Shown one piece after another: positions 1 through 8,480 of a DNA stretch of 64,000 nucleotides. How positions within the stretch are numbered: position 1 is the stretch's first letter; every line of letters starts with the position of its first letter. A program made the position numbers and the translations under genes. This DNA is from JBDNJM01 sp041687755. Lineage in GTDB: Bacteria; Planctomycetota; UBA1135; GCA-002686595. The DNA is taken from positions 1 through 64,000 of the forward strand of contig JBDNJM010000023.1 of assembly GCA_041687755.1 (NCBI GenBank), given 5' to 3'. The notes under the pieces were generated by a model, which did not search any database, was not told the origin of the DNA, and was given only the letters and a program-made list of their open reading frames with translations.

Positions 1-138
1 GCACCATTACTCGACGCGCCTATGGCTTCCACTCGGCCAACGCGCTCATTGCCATGATCTTCCTATGCTGCGGTGGCGTGAAGGTCACGCCGGGCTTCAC
101 GACGCCTTCAGCGACCCACTAAAGAGGCAGGAGAGCCG
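1..138 (+). mobile_element. right end of ISL3-like insertion sequence
   Basis: The window opens inside an element whose transposase tail ends at 122. Sixteen bases further the sequence reads ...GGCAGGAGAGCC, whose complement GGCTCTCCTGCC resembles the GGCTCT-type terminal inverted repeat of ISL3-family elements, so I place the right terminus near 138. The left end and the 8-bp target duplication lie outside the window or cannot be tested. The family assignment rests on a short C-terminal motif and this end, so it is tentative. Confidence 0.45.
3..122 (+). CDS. transposase, C-terminal fragment (ISL3-like)
   Basis: The last 39 codons of a gene that starts upstream of the window, in frame from position 3 to a TAA at 120-122. 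The residues TRRAYGFHSANALIAM resemble the conserved C-terminal RxAYGF motif of ISL3-family DDE transposases. The stop codon lies within about 20 bases of the inferred right end of the element, as is usual for compact insertion sequences. No catalytic residue is in the visible part, so activity cannot be judged. Confidence 0.5.
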   Translation, partial: TITRRAYGFHSANALIAMIFLCCGGVKVTPGFTTPSATH

Positions 139-334
139 AAAATCTTGGGCGCGGGAGAGCGGCGCTTTAGGGCTGGTAAGGGGTACCTCGGCGCTGGTCC
201 GGGGCTGGAGTCCTGGGGTGCACCTAGGGCGTCAGCCTGCACATCGGGCGGGCACGCGACCCTGCAGCCCCGGGCGGCCGGACCCCCGGAGAGGAGCAAG
301 ATGGACAGCAATCCAAGATGTTGGGCAGAGCGAA

Positions 335-363
335 GGCCCCGACAGGTGTTGGCTGTCGGGGCC
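335..363 (-). terminator. hairpin terminator of the thioredoxin-like gene
   Basis: Perfect 11-bp inverted repeat GGCCCCGACAG / CTGTCGGGGCC with a 7-base loop, 51 bases past the stop codon at 414. No U-tract follows on the minus strand, as with most hairpins in this window. The rest of 123-413 shows no gene. Confidence 0.55.
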
Positions 364-413
364 TCCGCAGTGCCCGCGTATACCGTGCTTTCACTCCGCG
401 GAGCTTGCCGTAC

Positions 414-1634
414 CTACTCGGCGGCCGCCTCGGCCTCGGCAACGAGTTCAGCGATCGCACTATCGAGATCGTCGCCTCTTACATCTCTGTAGCGGATGAC
501 GCCTTCGTGATCGATCACGTAGATCGTCGGCCAACCGCTGATGTTCCAGCTGGTCGCGATCGGACCTCTGGTGTCGCCACCGTCCCAGAAGCTGCGCCAG
601 AGCACGGTTCCGTCTTCTTCAACGCCCTGCAGGCGATCGACGGGATCGGAGTTGATGCCGACGATCGAGAAGGGACGGTTTGCGTAAGTTTCCACGAGCG
701 ACCGCTCGTGAGGGTACATAGCCCTGCAGGGGGGTCACCAATCGCCCCAAAAGTCGAGGAGCACGACTTGGCCGCGGTAGTCGGAGAGCTGGAACGCGAC
801 TTCGGCCGAGTCGATGCCTTCGATCTCGGGCGCGGTCTTGCCGATCGAGAGGAAGCGGGCCTCGAACATCACGGCCTTGGCTTGCTGGCCGAGAGTGCTG
901 CGGCCGTTCTTGACGGCGGACATCTCCTCACTGTCGATGATGGCCTGGAAGTGGCCGTGGGCCTGCTTCTCGAGCGCGTCGAGGCCGGCCTTATCGAGCT
1001 TGCTGAGGGACTCGGCGAGATCGGCCTGGATGCTGCCGAGGTAGACGCCGTCGGTGCCACCGGCCTTGACGATCTGCGCGGCCACCTTGTGGCGCTCGAT
1101 GAGGATCTTGCCGAGGGCCATGTGGGCCTGACCCTTGTCGGGCGGGTCCTCGTTCTGGGCGAGCACGGCGAGCGCATAGGCTTCGCCCGCGCTGTCGCCC
1201 GAGCGCGTCAGGACGTTGAGCAGGCTCACGGCGTCGGGGGCGCCGGCGTGGTGCTCCGTCAGCAGCGCGAGCGCGACTCCGCGATCTTCGCCCATCGGGC
1301 TGCCCTGCTGGACCACCCACGCGAGCGCCTCAGCGGCGGACTCGGAGGAGTGGTCGAGGGCGGCCGCGGCCATCAGTTCGGCGCAGACTTCGCCGGAGTT
1401 GGGTAGCAGCTCTTCGACGACCTTGTCGGCGGCCTCTTCGTCCTCGGCGGCACGGTAGGCCTTCAGGAACTTCGCGTAGGCCTCGTCGTACTGGCCGATC
1501 GCAGTTTCGATGCGTTCGGCCTGTCCGACGACAGCTTGGGCGGTGGGGGCGGGTGCAGCAGTTTCTTGGGCAGCTGCCAGGGGCGGCAGCGAGAGGGCCA
1601 AGACGGCGCTGAACCCGAGCATGGATCGATGCAT
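414..1634 (-). CDS. secreted thioredoxin-like (TlpA-type) protein, candidate selenoprotein with UxxC motif
   Basis: Read through one in-frame TGA (735-737) the product is 406 residues: a signal peptide (about residues 1-22, ending LAAAQE), a helical region to about 265, then a TlpA-like thioredoxin domain. The active site reads FWGDW-U300-PPC303-RAMYPHE, so the TGA replaces the first Cys of the usual CxxC. Downstream coding continues intact with the cis-Pro motif (ISGWPTIYVID). A perfect hairpin with a GGUC loop lies 24 bases after the TGA, matching bacterial SECIS geometry. Start is ATG 1634, with a second ATG at 1622. Likely role: periplasmic or membrane-associated thiol/selenol oxidoreductase. 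The alternative is a Cys-to-stop nonsense mutation. No sel genes are in this window. Confidence 0.75.
693..710 (-). promoter_or_regulatory. putative bacterial SECIS element
   Basis: On the minus strand CACGAGC-GGTC-GCTCGTG forms a perfect 7-bp stem with a four-base loop starting GG. The loop begins 31 bases after the TGA at 737-735. Known bacterial SECIS elements (for example E. coli fdhF) carry a G/U-containing apical loop roughly 16-37 bases after the UGA. The hairpin overlaps codons for PHERSLVE, so the coding sequence is also constrained here. Confidence 0.65.
735..737 (-). other. in-frame TGA, candidate selenocysteine codon
   Basis: Minus-strand GAT TGG TGA CCC CCC TGC: the TGA occupies exactly the N-terminal Cys position of the thioredoxin CxxC motif. 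The reading frame is open for 299 codons before it and 106 codons after it. Confidence 0.65.
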
Positions 1635-1764
1635 GGGGACCTCGGTGTTGAGGGATGGAGCGAGGCCCTCATTCTAGGCAACGAGCCATGGAATCGCGCC
1701 GGGCCACCGTTAGGGACGGGGGCCAGATGCCGCTGGCCGGGCGCGGCCCCGACGGGGGCAGGCG

Positions 1765-2604
1765 CTACCTGGGGGCGCGGCCGCTGGGATCGAGGAACAG
1801 CTCGCCGTCGTCCCCGCCGAGGTCGAGCAGCCAGGGCAGGGCCCCGCGCAGGACGTCCAGGGGCAGCTCGTCGTGGGGGTCCACGTTCAGCTCGAAGGCC
1901 TGGACGTGCTCGTCGAGGTCGAGGAGCAGGGCGCCGGGCAGCTCCGGTTGCCTCTCCGAGGGCACCTCGCGCAGGCGCACGCCCGCGGAGTGGCGCAGGT
2001 AGAACGCACCGTCCTCGGGTCCCCAGGCGATGCCCGGCGGGAGCCGGCGGGTGACCCAGCGGCTGCGCAGCACTTCGCGCACGAGGAGCTCGGCCTCCTG
2101 GATGAGGTCCTTGCGCTTGACCGTCGAGCTGAGCCCGGGGACCACGCCGCCGCTCAGCGCCGAGGCTAGCTCGAGCAGGGGGCAGCGCAGGCGCCGGCTG
2201 TTGCTGGCGCCCTCGGGGCGATAGTCGATCTCCAGCACGCCGCCCGTGCGCGCGATACGGAAGGCCTCGCCGCGCTGCAGCACGTGGGCGCTGGAGCACA
2301 GGCGATTCCAGGTCACCGGTGCGCGTCGCTCGAGCCAGGACTGCACCTGGGCGGGGATCGAAACCTCGAGCGGGGCGTCCTCCGCGGACGGCTCGGCGAG
2401 TAGTTGCTCGAGCCTCAGAGGGAAGGGCTCCGCGCGGAACCCTTCGGTTGCCTGCCCCAGCAGCTGCAGGTTCGGCAGGGCCTGTCGCGCTGCGAGCCGT
2501 CGCTCCGGGTCTTCGATGCGCACCGTCGTGCGCGCCAGGCACTCCACACCGGGGCGTTCGGTGCGGCGCGGGAGCTGGTGGGAGAATTCGAGCGTGCGCT
2601 TCAC
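1765..2604 (-). CDS. hypothetical protein, third gene of a three-gene operon
   Basis: Predicted 279 residues, not recognised. I chose the GTG at 2604 because it overlaps the stop of the upstream gene in a GTGA arrangement, which indicates translational coupling; the frame stays open further upstream but that part is low-complexity and antisense-like. The sequence is soluble-looking, without signal peptide or membrane span, and contains Leu/Asp-rich stretches (ALLLDLDEHVQAFELNVD). Coupling with the two genes before it suggests a shared process. 1635-1764 contains no gene. Confidence 0.7.
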   Translation of the reverse strand: MKRTLEFSHQLPRRTERPGVECLARTTVRIEDPERRLAARQALPNLQLLGQATEGFRAEPFPLRLEQLLAEPSAEDAPLEVSIPAQVQSWLERRAPVTWNRLCSSAHVLQRGEAFRIARTGGVLEIDYRPEGASNSRRLRCPLLELASALSGGVVPGLSSTVKRKDLIQEAELLVREVLRSRWVTRRLPPGIAWGPEDGAFYLRHSAGVRLREVPSERQPELPGALLLDLDEHVQAFELNVDPHDELPLDVLRGALPWLLDLGGDDGELFLDPSGRAPR

Positions 2605-3737
2605 GCGTCCTCCGCTCCGGTGGGGGCGTCCGCGACACCCTCCGCTACACCATCCGGGGGCACGCTGATCGCGAGCGGCGTGCCCGCGCCGCTGGACCAG
2701 AGTTCGGGGTGGCGCGCGAGGTAGGGGCGCGCGCTGAAGACTTCGCTGAGCTGGGTGCCGCCATTGGCGTCCTGCTCGAACAGCAGCAGCCACCAGGGCA
2801 CCAGCGGTGTCGCGCCGGCGCGCTTCAGACGGGCCAGCGCGCTGTCGGTGACCCGCGCCGCCGGGAACGTCAGGCTCGCTGTGCGGTCGGCCGTGCGGCG
2901 TTCGAAGCACCAGTCCCAGCCCTCGCGCGAGCGCGTGCGGGAGACGCGGGCGGTCGCGCTCTGGGGGCCGCCTTCCGCCGGGCCCCCCGCCGGAGCTTCC
3001 GCAGGAGCTTCCGCAGGAGCTTCCGCAGGAGCACTGTCGGTTGGACCGTTGCCGAGCAGCCGCGCGAGCAGGGTGCGCAGCTCGGCGAGCACCGGCTCAG
3101 CGCCGGCGGAGTCCAGGCCGCAGCCGCCCTGGTCGGGGGAGCGCAGGACCCACGCCTCGAGGAATGAGTTCGGCGCGGGACGCAGGCCGGCGACGCCGGC
3201 CTCGCCGAGCAGGGCGAAGGTTCCGGCAACCTGGGAATCAGGCTCGTCCATGGAGGTGAGCCAGGGACCGCCGAGGTCCGCGAACGTGCACAGCAGGCCT
3301 CCGCGCGCGGAGCGCGGCAGGCGCACGGGAGCGATGTCCAGCTCGAAGAAGCCGCCGCCGGGGGCCGGAATGAGGGGGCTCAGCTCCGGCGCGACGGGGC
3401 CCAGAAAGCGCACGTTGAGCGGGATGCGGAAGTCCTGGGGACGACCGGGGGCGCCGAGTTCCGGCAGGTCGGCCAGGTGCGATCCGAGGTCGCCCAATAG
3501 ATCGACCGGGCTGCGGTCCACGTCCGGCGCCGGGTCCGGGGCCAGCAGCGTCCCCAGGTTGATCCGGCGGCCGCGGAAGTCGTCGTTGGCCAGGCGCGAG
3601 AGTCCCGGCAGCAGCATCACCCGAGCGCGCGCTCCCTCGCGACCGAGCGCGCCGTCGGGGCGCTCTTCGAGGGCGCTGATCAAGTGCGCGCGGCCGCTGG
3701 GGTCGAACCCGAGGAACAGAGTGCTGGCGGAGCTCAT
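2601..3737 (-). CDS. hypothetical protein with AEAP repeat linker
   Basis: Predicted 378 residues from ATG 3737. Not recognised. The N-terminal half is rich in Gly/Pro/Leu with several hydrophobic strands (STLFLGFDPSG at the start). Around residues 235-255 there is a short tandem repeat (APAE)n, encoded by a 12-base repeat near 2990-3035, which looks like a flexible linker between two globular halves. It lies 32 bases after the stop of the membrane protein gene (3770-5029) and overlaps the next gene by 4 bases, so the three are probably co-transcribed. Confidence 0.7.
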   Translation of the reverse strand: MSSASTLFLGFDPSGRAHLISALEERPDGALGREGARARVMLLPGLSRLANDDFRGRRINLGTLLAPDPAPDVDRSPVDLLGDLGSHLADLPELGAPGRPQDFRIPLNVRFLGPVAPELSPLIPAPGGGFFELDIAPVRLPRSARGGLLCTFADLGGPWLTSMDEPDSQVAGTFALLGEAGVAGLRPAPNSFLEAWVLRSPDQGGCGLDSAGAEPVLAELRTLLARLLGNGPTDSAPAEAPAEAPAEAPAGGPAEGGPQSATARVSRTRSREGWDWCFERRTADRTASLTFPAARVTDSALARLKRAGATPLVPWWLLLFEQDANGGTQLSEVFSARPYLARHPELWSSGAGTPLAISVPPDGVAEGVADAPTGAEDA

Positions 3738-3769
3738 CGCGTGCAGTTCTTGGCTAAGCCCTTGAGCCC

Positions 3770-5029
3770 TCAGGCCCAGCGGGAGCCCCCGTCGCTGCCG
3801 TGGAACGCGGTGAACAGCAGGTAGTACGGCTGCTCGCCCGTTCCGACCTGGTGAACGGAGTCTTGCCCGACCGTCAGCTGTAGATCGAAGGCCTCGTCGT
3901 CGTCGCCGCGCCAGGGCAGGTGAACGACGCGCGCTTCCTCCTCGAGGTAGGCGCGACCGAGCAGGTCGGTGTGGGGGTACTCGACGTGCAGCTCGCCGTT
4001 GCGGGCGAGCAAGAGCGTGAAGCGCGGGAGCGCCGGCTCGACGCCCTCGAGGTTCGGGCGCGAGTCCACGAGCACGCCGAGCAGCACGGTGTTCTGGGTC
4101 TCGGCGTAGGTCTTGGCGAAGTACCCGTTGTCGGCTGCGAACAGGTCGCGCACGGGCAGGTTTGCGGCAGCCGAGGTCGCGGCGACAGGGATCTCGCCGA
4201 GCCCCGCCGGGTGTGCAACATCGAGGAACAGCCGCATCTGCACGGGGCCCTCCTCGCTCAGCGCGTCGGTCGCGTGCCAGCGTCGGGCCTCGCGGAACAG
4301 GACGACCTCGCGCTCCAGGGCGGCGAGCGGGGCTCGCAGCGGATCGCCGTTGCGTCCGAAGCGCAGGATGCGCGTGTCGCGGTCCAGCTTCAGCCACAGC
4401 AGCTTCTCGGCCAGCAGCGGATCGCTCGCGACGTACACCAGGCCGATCAGCGGGTGCGGCCCTTCCTCGGGAGCGTAGCGCCGGCGCCAGACGGGGTGGA
4501 ACTTGGCGAACCAGAGCCGGCGGGGGAGGTTGCGGGACTTCCAGGCTTGGATCGCGGTCGAGATCAGCGGCAAGGTGCACAGCAGCGCGAGCACGCCCGC
4601 GCCGAACGTAAACGCGGAGATCTTCGCGGCCTGCAGGAAGAAGTCGTCGGCGTTCTGCACGAGCGTGTCGAGTCCGCGCACGGGGCTCGGAACGTCCTCG
4701 GCGCTCAGGGCGAGCGGTCGCTCGATGCCGAACGAGTGCACGGTGGCCCAGGCGGCCAGGGTGAACACACCGGTGAACAGGACGACGTGCAGTCGCGGGC
4801 TGAACAGGCTGCCGAGGTAGATCAGGCTGCCGAGGGCGCCGATCGAGAGCGCCGGGCCGGGTCCGACCGACGCTCCCAACGCGTAGAGCGCGAGGAACGG
4901 CAGGCCGATAACCACGGCGGCGTGCAGCACCGAGTGAAGCAGGCGGAAGGGCCAAGGCCGGATGCTGCGGCCGGTGAAGCAGCAGAAGGGGCCAAGCGGC
5001 GGGCTGGGGATCGGGATCGTGCGGGCCAT
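3770..5029 (-). CDS. membrane protein of unknown function, first gene of the operon
   Basis: Predicted 419 residues from ATG 5029 (MARTIPIP). Four hydrophobic segments are visible: about residues 35-55, 60-80, 83-105 and a longer one at about 145-170 (TFGAGVLALLCTLPLI). A soluble C-terminal half with alternating polar/hydrophobic character follows. The frame stays open upstream to 5554 through the 12-bp tandem array, which would encode (SGAL)n, but that extension is low-complexity and I reject it as the start. Function unknown; the arrangement with two soluble partners suggests a membrane-anchored complex. Confidence 0.7.
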   Translation of the reverse strand: MARTIPIPSPPLGPFCCFTGRSIRPWPFRLLHSVLHAAVVIGLPFLALYALGASVGPGPALSIGALGSLIYLGSLFSPRLHVVLFTGVFTLAAWATVHSFGIERPLALSAEDVPSPVRGLDTLVQNADDFFLQAAKISAFTFGAGVLALLCTLPLISTAIQAWKSRNLPRRLWFAKFHPVWRRRYAPEEGPHPLIGLVYVASDPLLAEKLLWLKLDRDTRILRFGRNGDPLRAPLAALEREVVLFREARRWHATDALSEEGPVQMRLFLDVAHPAGLGEIPVAATSAAANLPVRDLFAADNGYFAKTYAETQNTVLLGVLVDSRPNLEGVEPALPRFTLLLARNGELHVEYPHTDLLGRAYLEEEARVVHLPWRGDDDEAFDLQLTVGQDSVHQVGTGEQPYYLLFTAFHGSDGGSRWA

Positions 5030-5140
5030 CAGGTCCAAGACCTTAGCTGGGGCGGGGGCAGTACGGGCGCCGGCGCGGCGGAGTCTCGGTCTCGGGGACC
5101 GAGGAGGGGCCGGCGCGGCCAGGTCCTGCGGGTCGGACAG

Positions 5141-5224
5141 GGCGCCGGATAGGGCGCCGGATAGGGCGCCGGATAGGGCGCCGGATAGGGCGCCGGATAG
5201 GGCGCCGGATAGGGCGCCGGATAG
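5141..5224 (+). repeat. 12-bp tandem repeat, seven units
   Basis: Unit GGCGCCGGATAG repeated seven times without a mismatch, just upstream of the operon that starts at 5029. A length divisible by three keeps all frames open. Looks like a simple-sequence array that could vary in copy number by slippage. The flanks (5030-5140 and 5225-5540) are GC-rich with no gene that I can support. Confidence 0.9.
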
Positions 5225-5540
5225 GGGGCGCCGGAGGGGAGCCGGGGGGGCCGGGGGGCGCCCCTGGGGTAGATTGCGCAACTGGCGCCGCTCGGGACCC
5301 GCCGGGCGCGGGGCCATGTGTGGGGCCGTGTGCCCGGCGGGCTCGGCCTCGGGTGTCGAAGCGACTCCTGGAGCCGCCAGTCCGGCCGCCCGCGGTACTT
5401 CGAGTTCACCGCCGGGCAGCGGGCTCGCGGAGGTCCAGCCCCCCCCTGGGCAGAAGCTCCATGGGCTGCGGGCCCGCACCGCCAGGGACCCTTCGTGCGG
5501 CGCGCGCGGCCTCGCGGGCCCCGCGCGCCGCCCCCGTCGA

Positions 5541-5675
5541 TCAGAGAGCCTCAATCATTGGTCTTGGCGAAATCGGTTCGGGCTCTGTGCGCTCCAGCGC
5601 CTTCCTGCGATGGGCCCACAGGTAACTGAGAGGCCATTCGGCTGGGCAGCACCATTTTTTCACAGCCTCTCAGAG
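5541..5675 (-). repeat. structured interspersed repeat, copy A
   Basis: First of five ~135-bp related copies. Read on the minus strand it begins with CTGAGAGGC ... GCCTCTCAG (9-bp stem around GCTGCCCAGC), continues through a GGGCCCATCGC-type segment and ends with the region that forms the GTGAA...TTCAC hairpin in the other copies; that last hairpin is degenerate here. Copy A lies directly after copy B in the minus-strand reading direction. It is the most diverged copy. Confidence 0.8.
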
Positions 5676-6003
5676 ACTGTGAATCATTGCGCCTGGCGCC
5701 ATCCGTTCATGAACTGCCCTGCCTCCGTGTTGTTCTGGTCCCGCCCAGCGGCCCCAAAGGTTTTCTTGGCATAGGGTTCCGAACGGGCGACGGTCGGCCG
5801 CCCGACGCGGGCGGCCGGCCCTCCACCACTAAGTCCCTCCTGCGCTCGGACTTGCAGGTCGGTCCGCGGGGGCCAAAACAACACGGAGGCAGGCCAGGTC
5901 TATCCGTTCAATCTCTCGGCCCTCCAGCGCCTCCAGGCGATGGGCCAGAAGGAAACTGAGAGGCACTCCGCTAGGGCAGCGCCATTTTTCCACAGCCTCT
6001 TAG
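5671..6003 (-). repeat. structured interspersed repeat, copy B, split by an insertion
   Basis: The two halves, 5671-5709 and 5902-6003, align to the other copies once the 192-bp insert at 5710-5901 is removed. The 9-base sequence ATCCGTTCA is present on both sides of the insert. The copy lies 12 bases after the stop codon of the dynamin-like gene (stop at 6015). Confidence 0.8.
5710..5901. mobile_element. MITE-like element inserted in repeat copy B
   Basis: 192 bp bounded by imperfect ~30-bp terminal inverted repeats: left end TGAACTGCCCTGCCTCCGTG, right end (reverse complement) AGACCTGGCCTGCCTCCGTG, with TGTT continuing in both. The flanks carry a 9-bp direct repeat ATCCGTTCA (5701-5709 and 5902-5910), read as target-site duplication. 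The interior holds a GC-rich inverted motif (GGTCGGCCGCCCGACGCG) and no gene. Size, inverted ends and lack of coding fit a non-autonomous miniature element mobilised in trans. Confidence 0.75.
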
Positions 6004-6014
6004 CTAACCGTTGA

Positions 6015-8150
6015 TCAGACGGAGTGATCGATTTCGCTGTCGGCGGGCGACTCGTCCTCGACCGGCTGATCGGACTCCTCTTCGAGGGTCTCGGTCGGCA
6101 CCAGTTCGCGCACGAGCTCCGACGGGTCGGCCTCGCCGTAGCGACGGGTGAGCTCGGCGATTTGGGCCGCCCCGCGCTCCAGCTCGTCCTCGAGCGTGGA
6201 GAGCCCGTGGCTGACCTGGGCGAGGCGCGCCAGCTGGGCGTCGATCGCGGCCAGGCGGCCCTCGGCGTCGCGCCGGCGCGCACCGAAGCGCTCCTGCAGC
6301 GAGCCGGCGAGGGTGCTGCTGTAGTCACCGGTCACGGCCTCGGCGATGCGCGTGGTTTCCGCCGGCAGCAGCTGATCGGCCGCGGCCTCGAACTCGGCCT
6401 CGAAGTGCGCCGCCCCCAGCTCGCCGAGGCGCTTGGCCTTCAGCGCGCGCGGCAGGCTGCTCTGCGCACGCCCGTCGGCGCCGAACATCTTCTTGGCGAT
6501 CGAGCTCTTGGTGCGGAACAGCAGCCAGTCGAGTAGGCCCTTTCTGACCGGCACGCCGGAGACGTCCAGCTCGACGACGCGCCGCTTCACCGAGGCCCGC
6601 GGCATGACCGAGATGAGCCCCTCGTTCGTGAACTGGGTGAGGTCCATGTCGAGCGTCACGAGATCGCGCTCGAGGTCTGCATCGAGCTTGGCGCCCGCGC
6701 CGGGGCCCTGGACCCGCTCGCGCAGGCCGGATTCGATCTCGGCGCCCCACTCGGTTTGGAACGATTCGAACGCGTTGGCCGCGTCGCGATCCACGAGGCT
6801 GCCAAGGCCCTCGTCGCTGGTGAACCAGCCGCGCACGGCGGAGCGCAGCTGGTCGCGGGTGCGCGCTCCGAGTTCCTCGGAGCGCTCCGCGCCGTGCTCG
6901 GACAGCTCGGTGGAGAGGCCCGCGAAGCGCGCCTGCCAGTCGGTCTTCTGCAGGCGGTCGAGAGCGCCCAGGGAGGACCGCAGCAGGTCGCGTTCGCGCT
7001 CCAGCTCCTGTCCACGCCGCACCAGGTGCATCACGCCGGGGTGGTGGCAAAGGCGTTGGCCTTCGCCCAGCAGATGCTCGGCATGGCGCAGGCTGTCGCC
7101 GAGGAAGGCCACTAGGTAGTCGGTGCTGTTGAGGTAGTCGGTCAGGTCGCCGATGAACGAGCCGAAGTCGCCGTGCGGCGAAACGAGACCCGTCTCGCGG
7201 GCCTCGGTCGCCTGGAGGCGCTGGGCGCCCGCGCGCAGCAGGTCGACGGGGTAGATCCGCAGGCGACCTTCTTCGACCGCGTTCTTGAGCGGCGAGCTCA
7301 TTGAGAGGGTCTCGAAGGCCTGGATGATGCGCACGGGGTCCTCGCGCTCGAGGCTCGGGGCCAGGCTGCCGTCCGGGCGCAGGTCCATCTTGGTCGTGTC
7401 GAGGTTGACGACCAGGAAGATGCGACTGAACAGCGTCAGCAGCTCGCTGAACTCGGCGAAGACCTGCTCGAGGAACAGGTTGTCGGTCTTGACGACGAAG
7501 ATCGCGCAGGCCGCCGCGTTGCGGAACTCGCGGGTCATCCGGTCGTAGCCAAACTTCATGCGGCTGTAGAGCCCGGGGGTGTCCACGAGGACGGCGCCCG
7601 AGTGCTTCAATTCCTCGGCAGGCACGCGCACGTCGATGCGGCGGATGGCCTCGGGGAAGTGCTGGGCGGGGTCGAAGTCACGGCCGCGCTCCTCCTCTTG
7701 GCGCAGGCGATCGGCCAGCTCCGCGTGATCGCGAGTGACCTGCATGCGCATCGAGGCCGGGGAGGTGAAAGTCTGGGTCTCGCCGTTGTAGCGCGAGACC
7801 ACGAACTCCCGGGTGGGCGCGTGGCTGACGTAAACCATGCAGGGGTAAGCGGGCAGGGCCGTCACCTCGCTCACGTAGGCCGCCGCGATCGAGTTCATGA
7901 GCGTGGACTTGCCGCTCTTGAGGGGCCCGAAGATGAGGACGTAGGCCTGCTGCTCCTCCACCTTCTCGGACAGGGTCCGGAGTTGGTGAGAGACGTCGTG
8001 AAAACCCGCAACGAAGCCGGTCTGCTCGGGGCGCAGGAGCCCGGTCTCGCCGACCGACGTCAGGACGTTCGCGAACTCCCTCAGCGGTGTGAGGGCCGGG
8101 GAAACAGCGGCGCCGAATTCTTCACAAAACTGGCTGAGGAGCGTCTTCAT
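6015..8150 (-). CDS. dynamin-like GTPase family protein
   Basis: Predicted 711 residues from ATG 8150; a TTG 48 bases upstream is less likely. GTPase motifs are visible: G1 GPLKSGKST (about 75-83), G3 DTPG (about 190-193) and a G4-like VNLDT further on. The C-terminal ~350 residues are helical and charged, consistent with the stalk of bacterial dynamin-like proteins. Such proteins hydrolyse GTP and remodel or tether membranes. The acidic tail (EEESDQPVEDE) is typical of nothing specific. The gene is divergent from the S1-domain gene; 8151-8480 holds only their shared upstream region, with a G-run near 8350. Confidence 0.8.
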   Translation of the reverse strand: MKTLLSQFCEEFGAAVSPALTPLREFANVLTSVGETGLLRPEQTGFVAGFHDVSHQLRTLSEKVEEQQAYVLIFGPLKSGKSTLMNSIAAAYVSEVTALPAYPCMVYVSHAPTREFVVSRYNGETQTFTSPASMRMQVTRDHAELADRLRQEEERGRDFDPAQHFPEAIRRIDVRVPAEELKHSGAVLVDTPGLYSRMKFGYDRMTREFRNAAACAIFVVKTDNLFLEQVFAEFSELLTLFSRIFLVVNLDTTKMDLRPDGSLAPSLEREDPVRIIQAFETLSMSSPLKNAVEEGRLRIYPVDLLRAGAQRLQATEARETGLVSPHGDFGSFIGDLTDYLNSTDYLVAFLGDSLRHAEHLLGEGQRLCHHPGVMHLVRRGQELERERDLLRSSLGALDRLQKTDWQARFAGLSTELSEHGAERSEELGARTRDQLRSAVRGWFTSDEGLGSLVDRDAANAFESFQTEWGAEIESGLRERVQGPGAGAKLDADLERDLVTLDMDLTQFTNEGLISVMPRASVKRRVVELDVSGVPVRKGLLDWLLFRTKSSIAKKMFGADGRAQSSLPRALKAKRLGELGAAHFEAEFEAAADQLLPAETTRIAEAVTGDYSSTLAGSLQERFGARRRDAEGRLAAIDAQLARLAQVSHGLSTLEDELERGAAQIAELTRRYGEADPSELVRELVPTETLEEESDQPVEDESPADSEIDHSV

Positions 8151-8480
8151 CGGGGTGTCGTTGGGCTTGGGCGCAGGGTGGCCGGCAGGAGACTTCAATG
8201 CTAGCCCGAGATGCCGTCATCACCACGGGTCTTGGCCACCAAAACGGGCCCCCTCTCCAGTGTCCTAATGGGCACTTTTGCCCAACTCTGGGCGCCAGGC
8301 GCGGCCTCGCGCGCCGCGAGCGGGCGGGGAGGGGTCGGGGCGGCCCCCGCGGCGGGGGGGGGGGCGCAAACCTGTCCGCCGAGATACCATCTGCGCCGCA
8401 CTCCGCGCGATCATCAGGGCACCCTCTGTGCCCGTTCTGCAGGGACCCCCCTCGCGTTCGCTCTCCGTCCGTCATCTGAA

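Noticed and set aside
5141..5224. CRISPR-like array
   Set aside because: Units are contiguous without spacers, so it is a simple tandem repeat.
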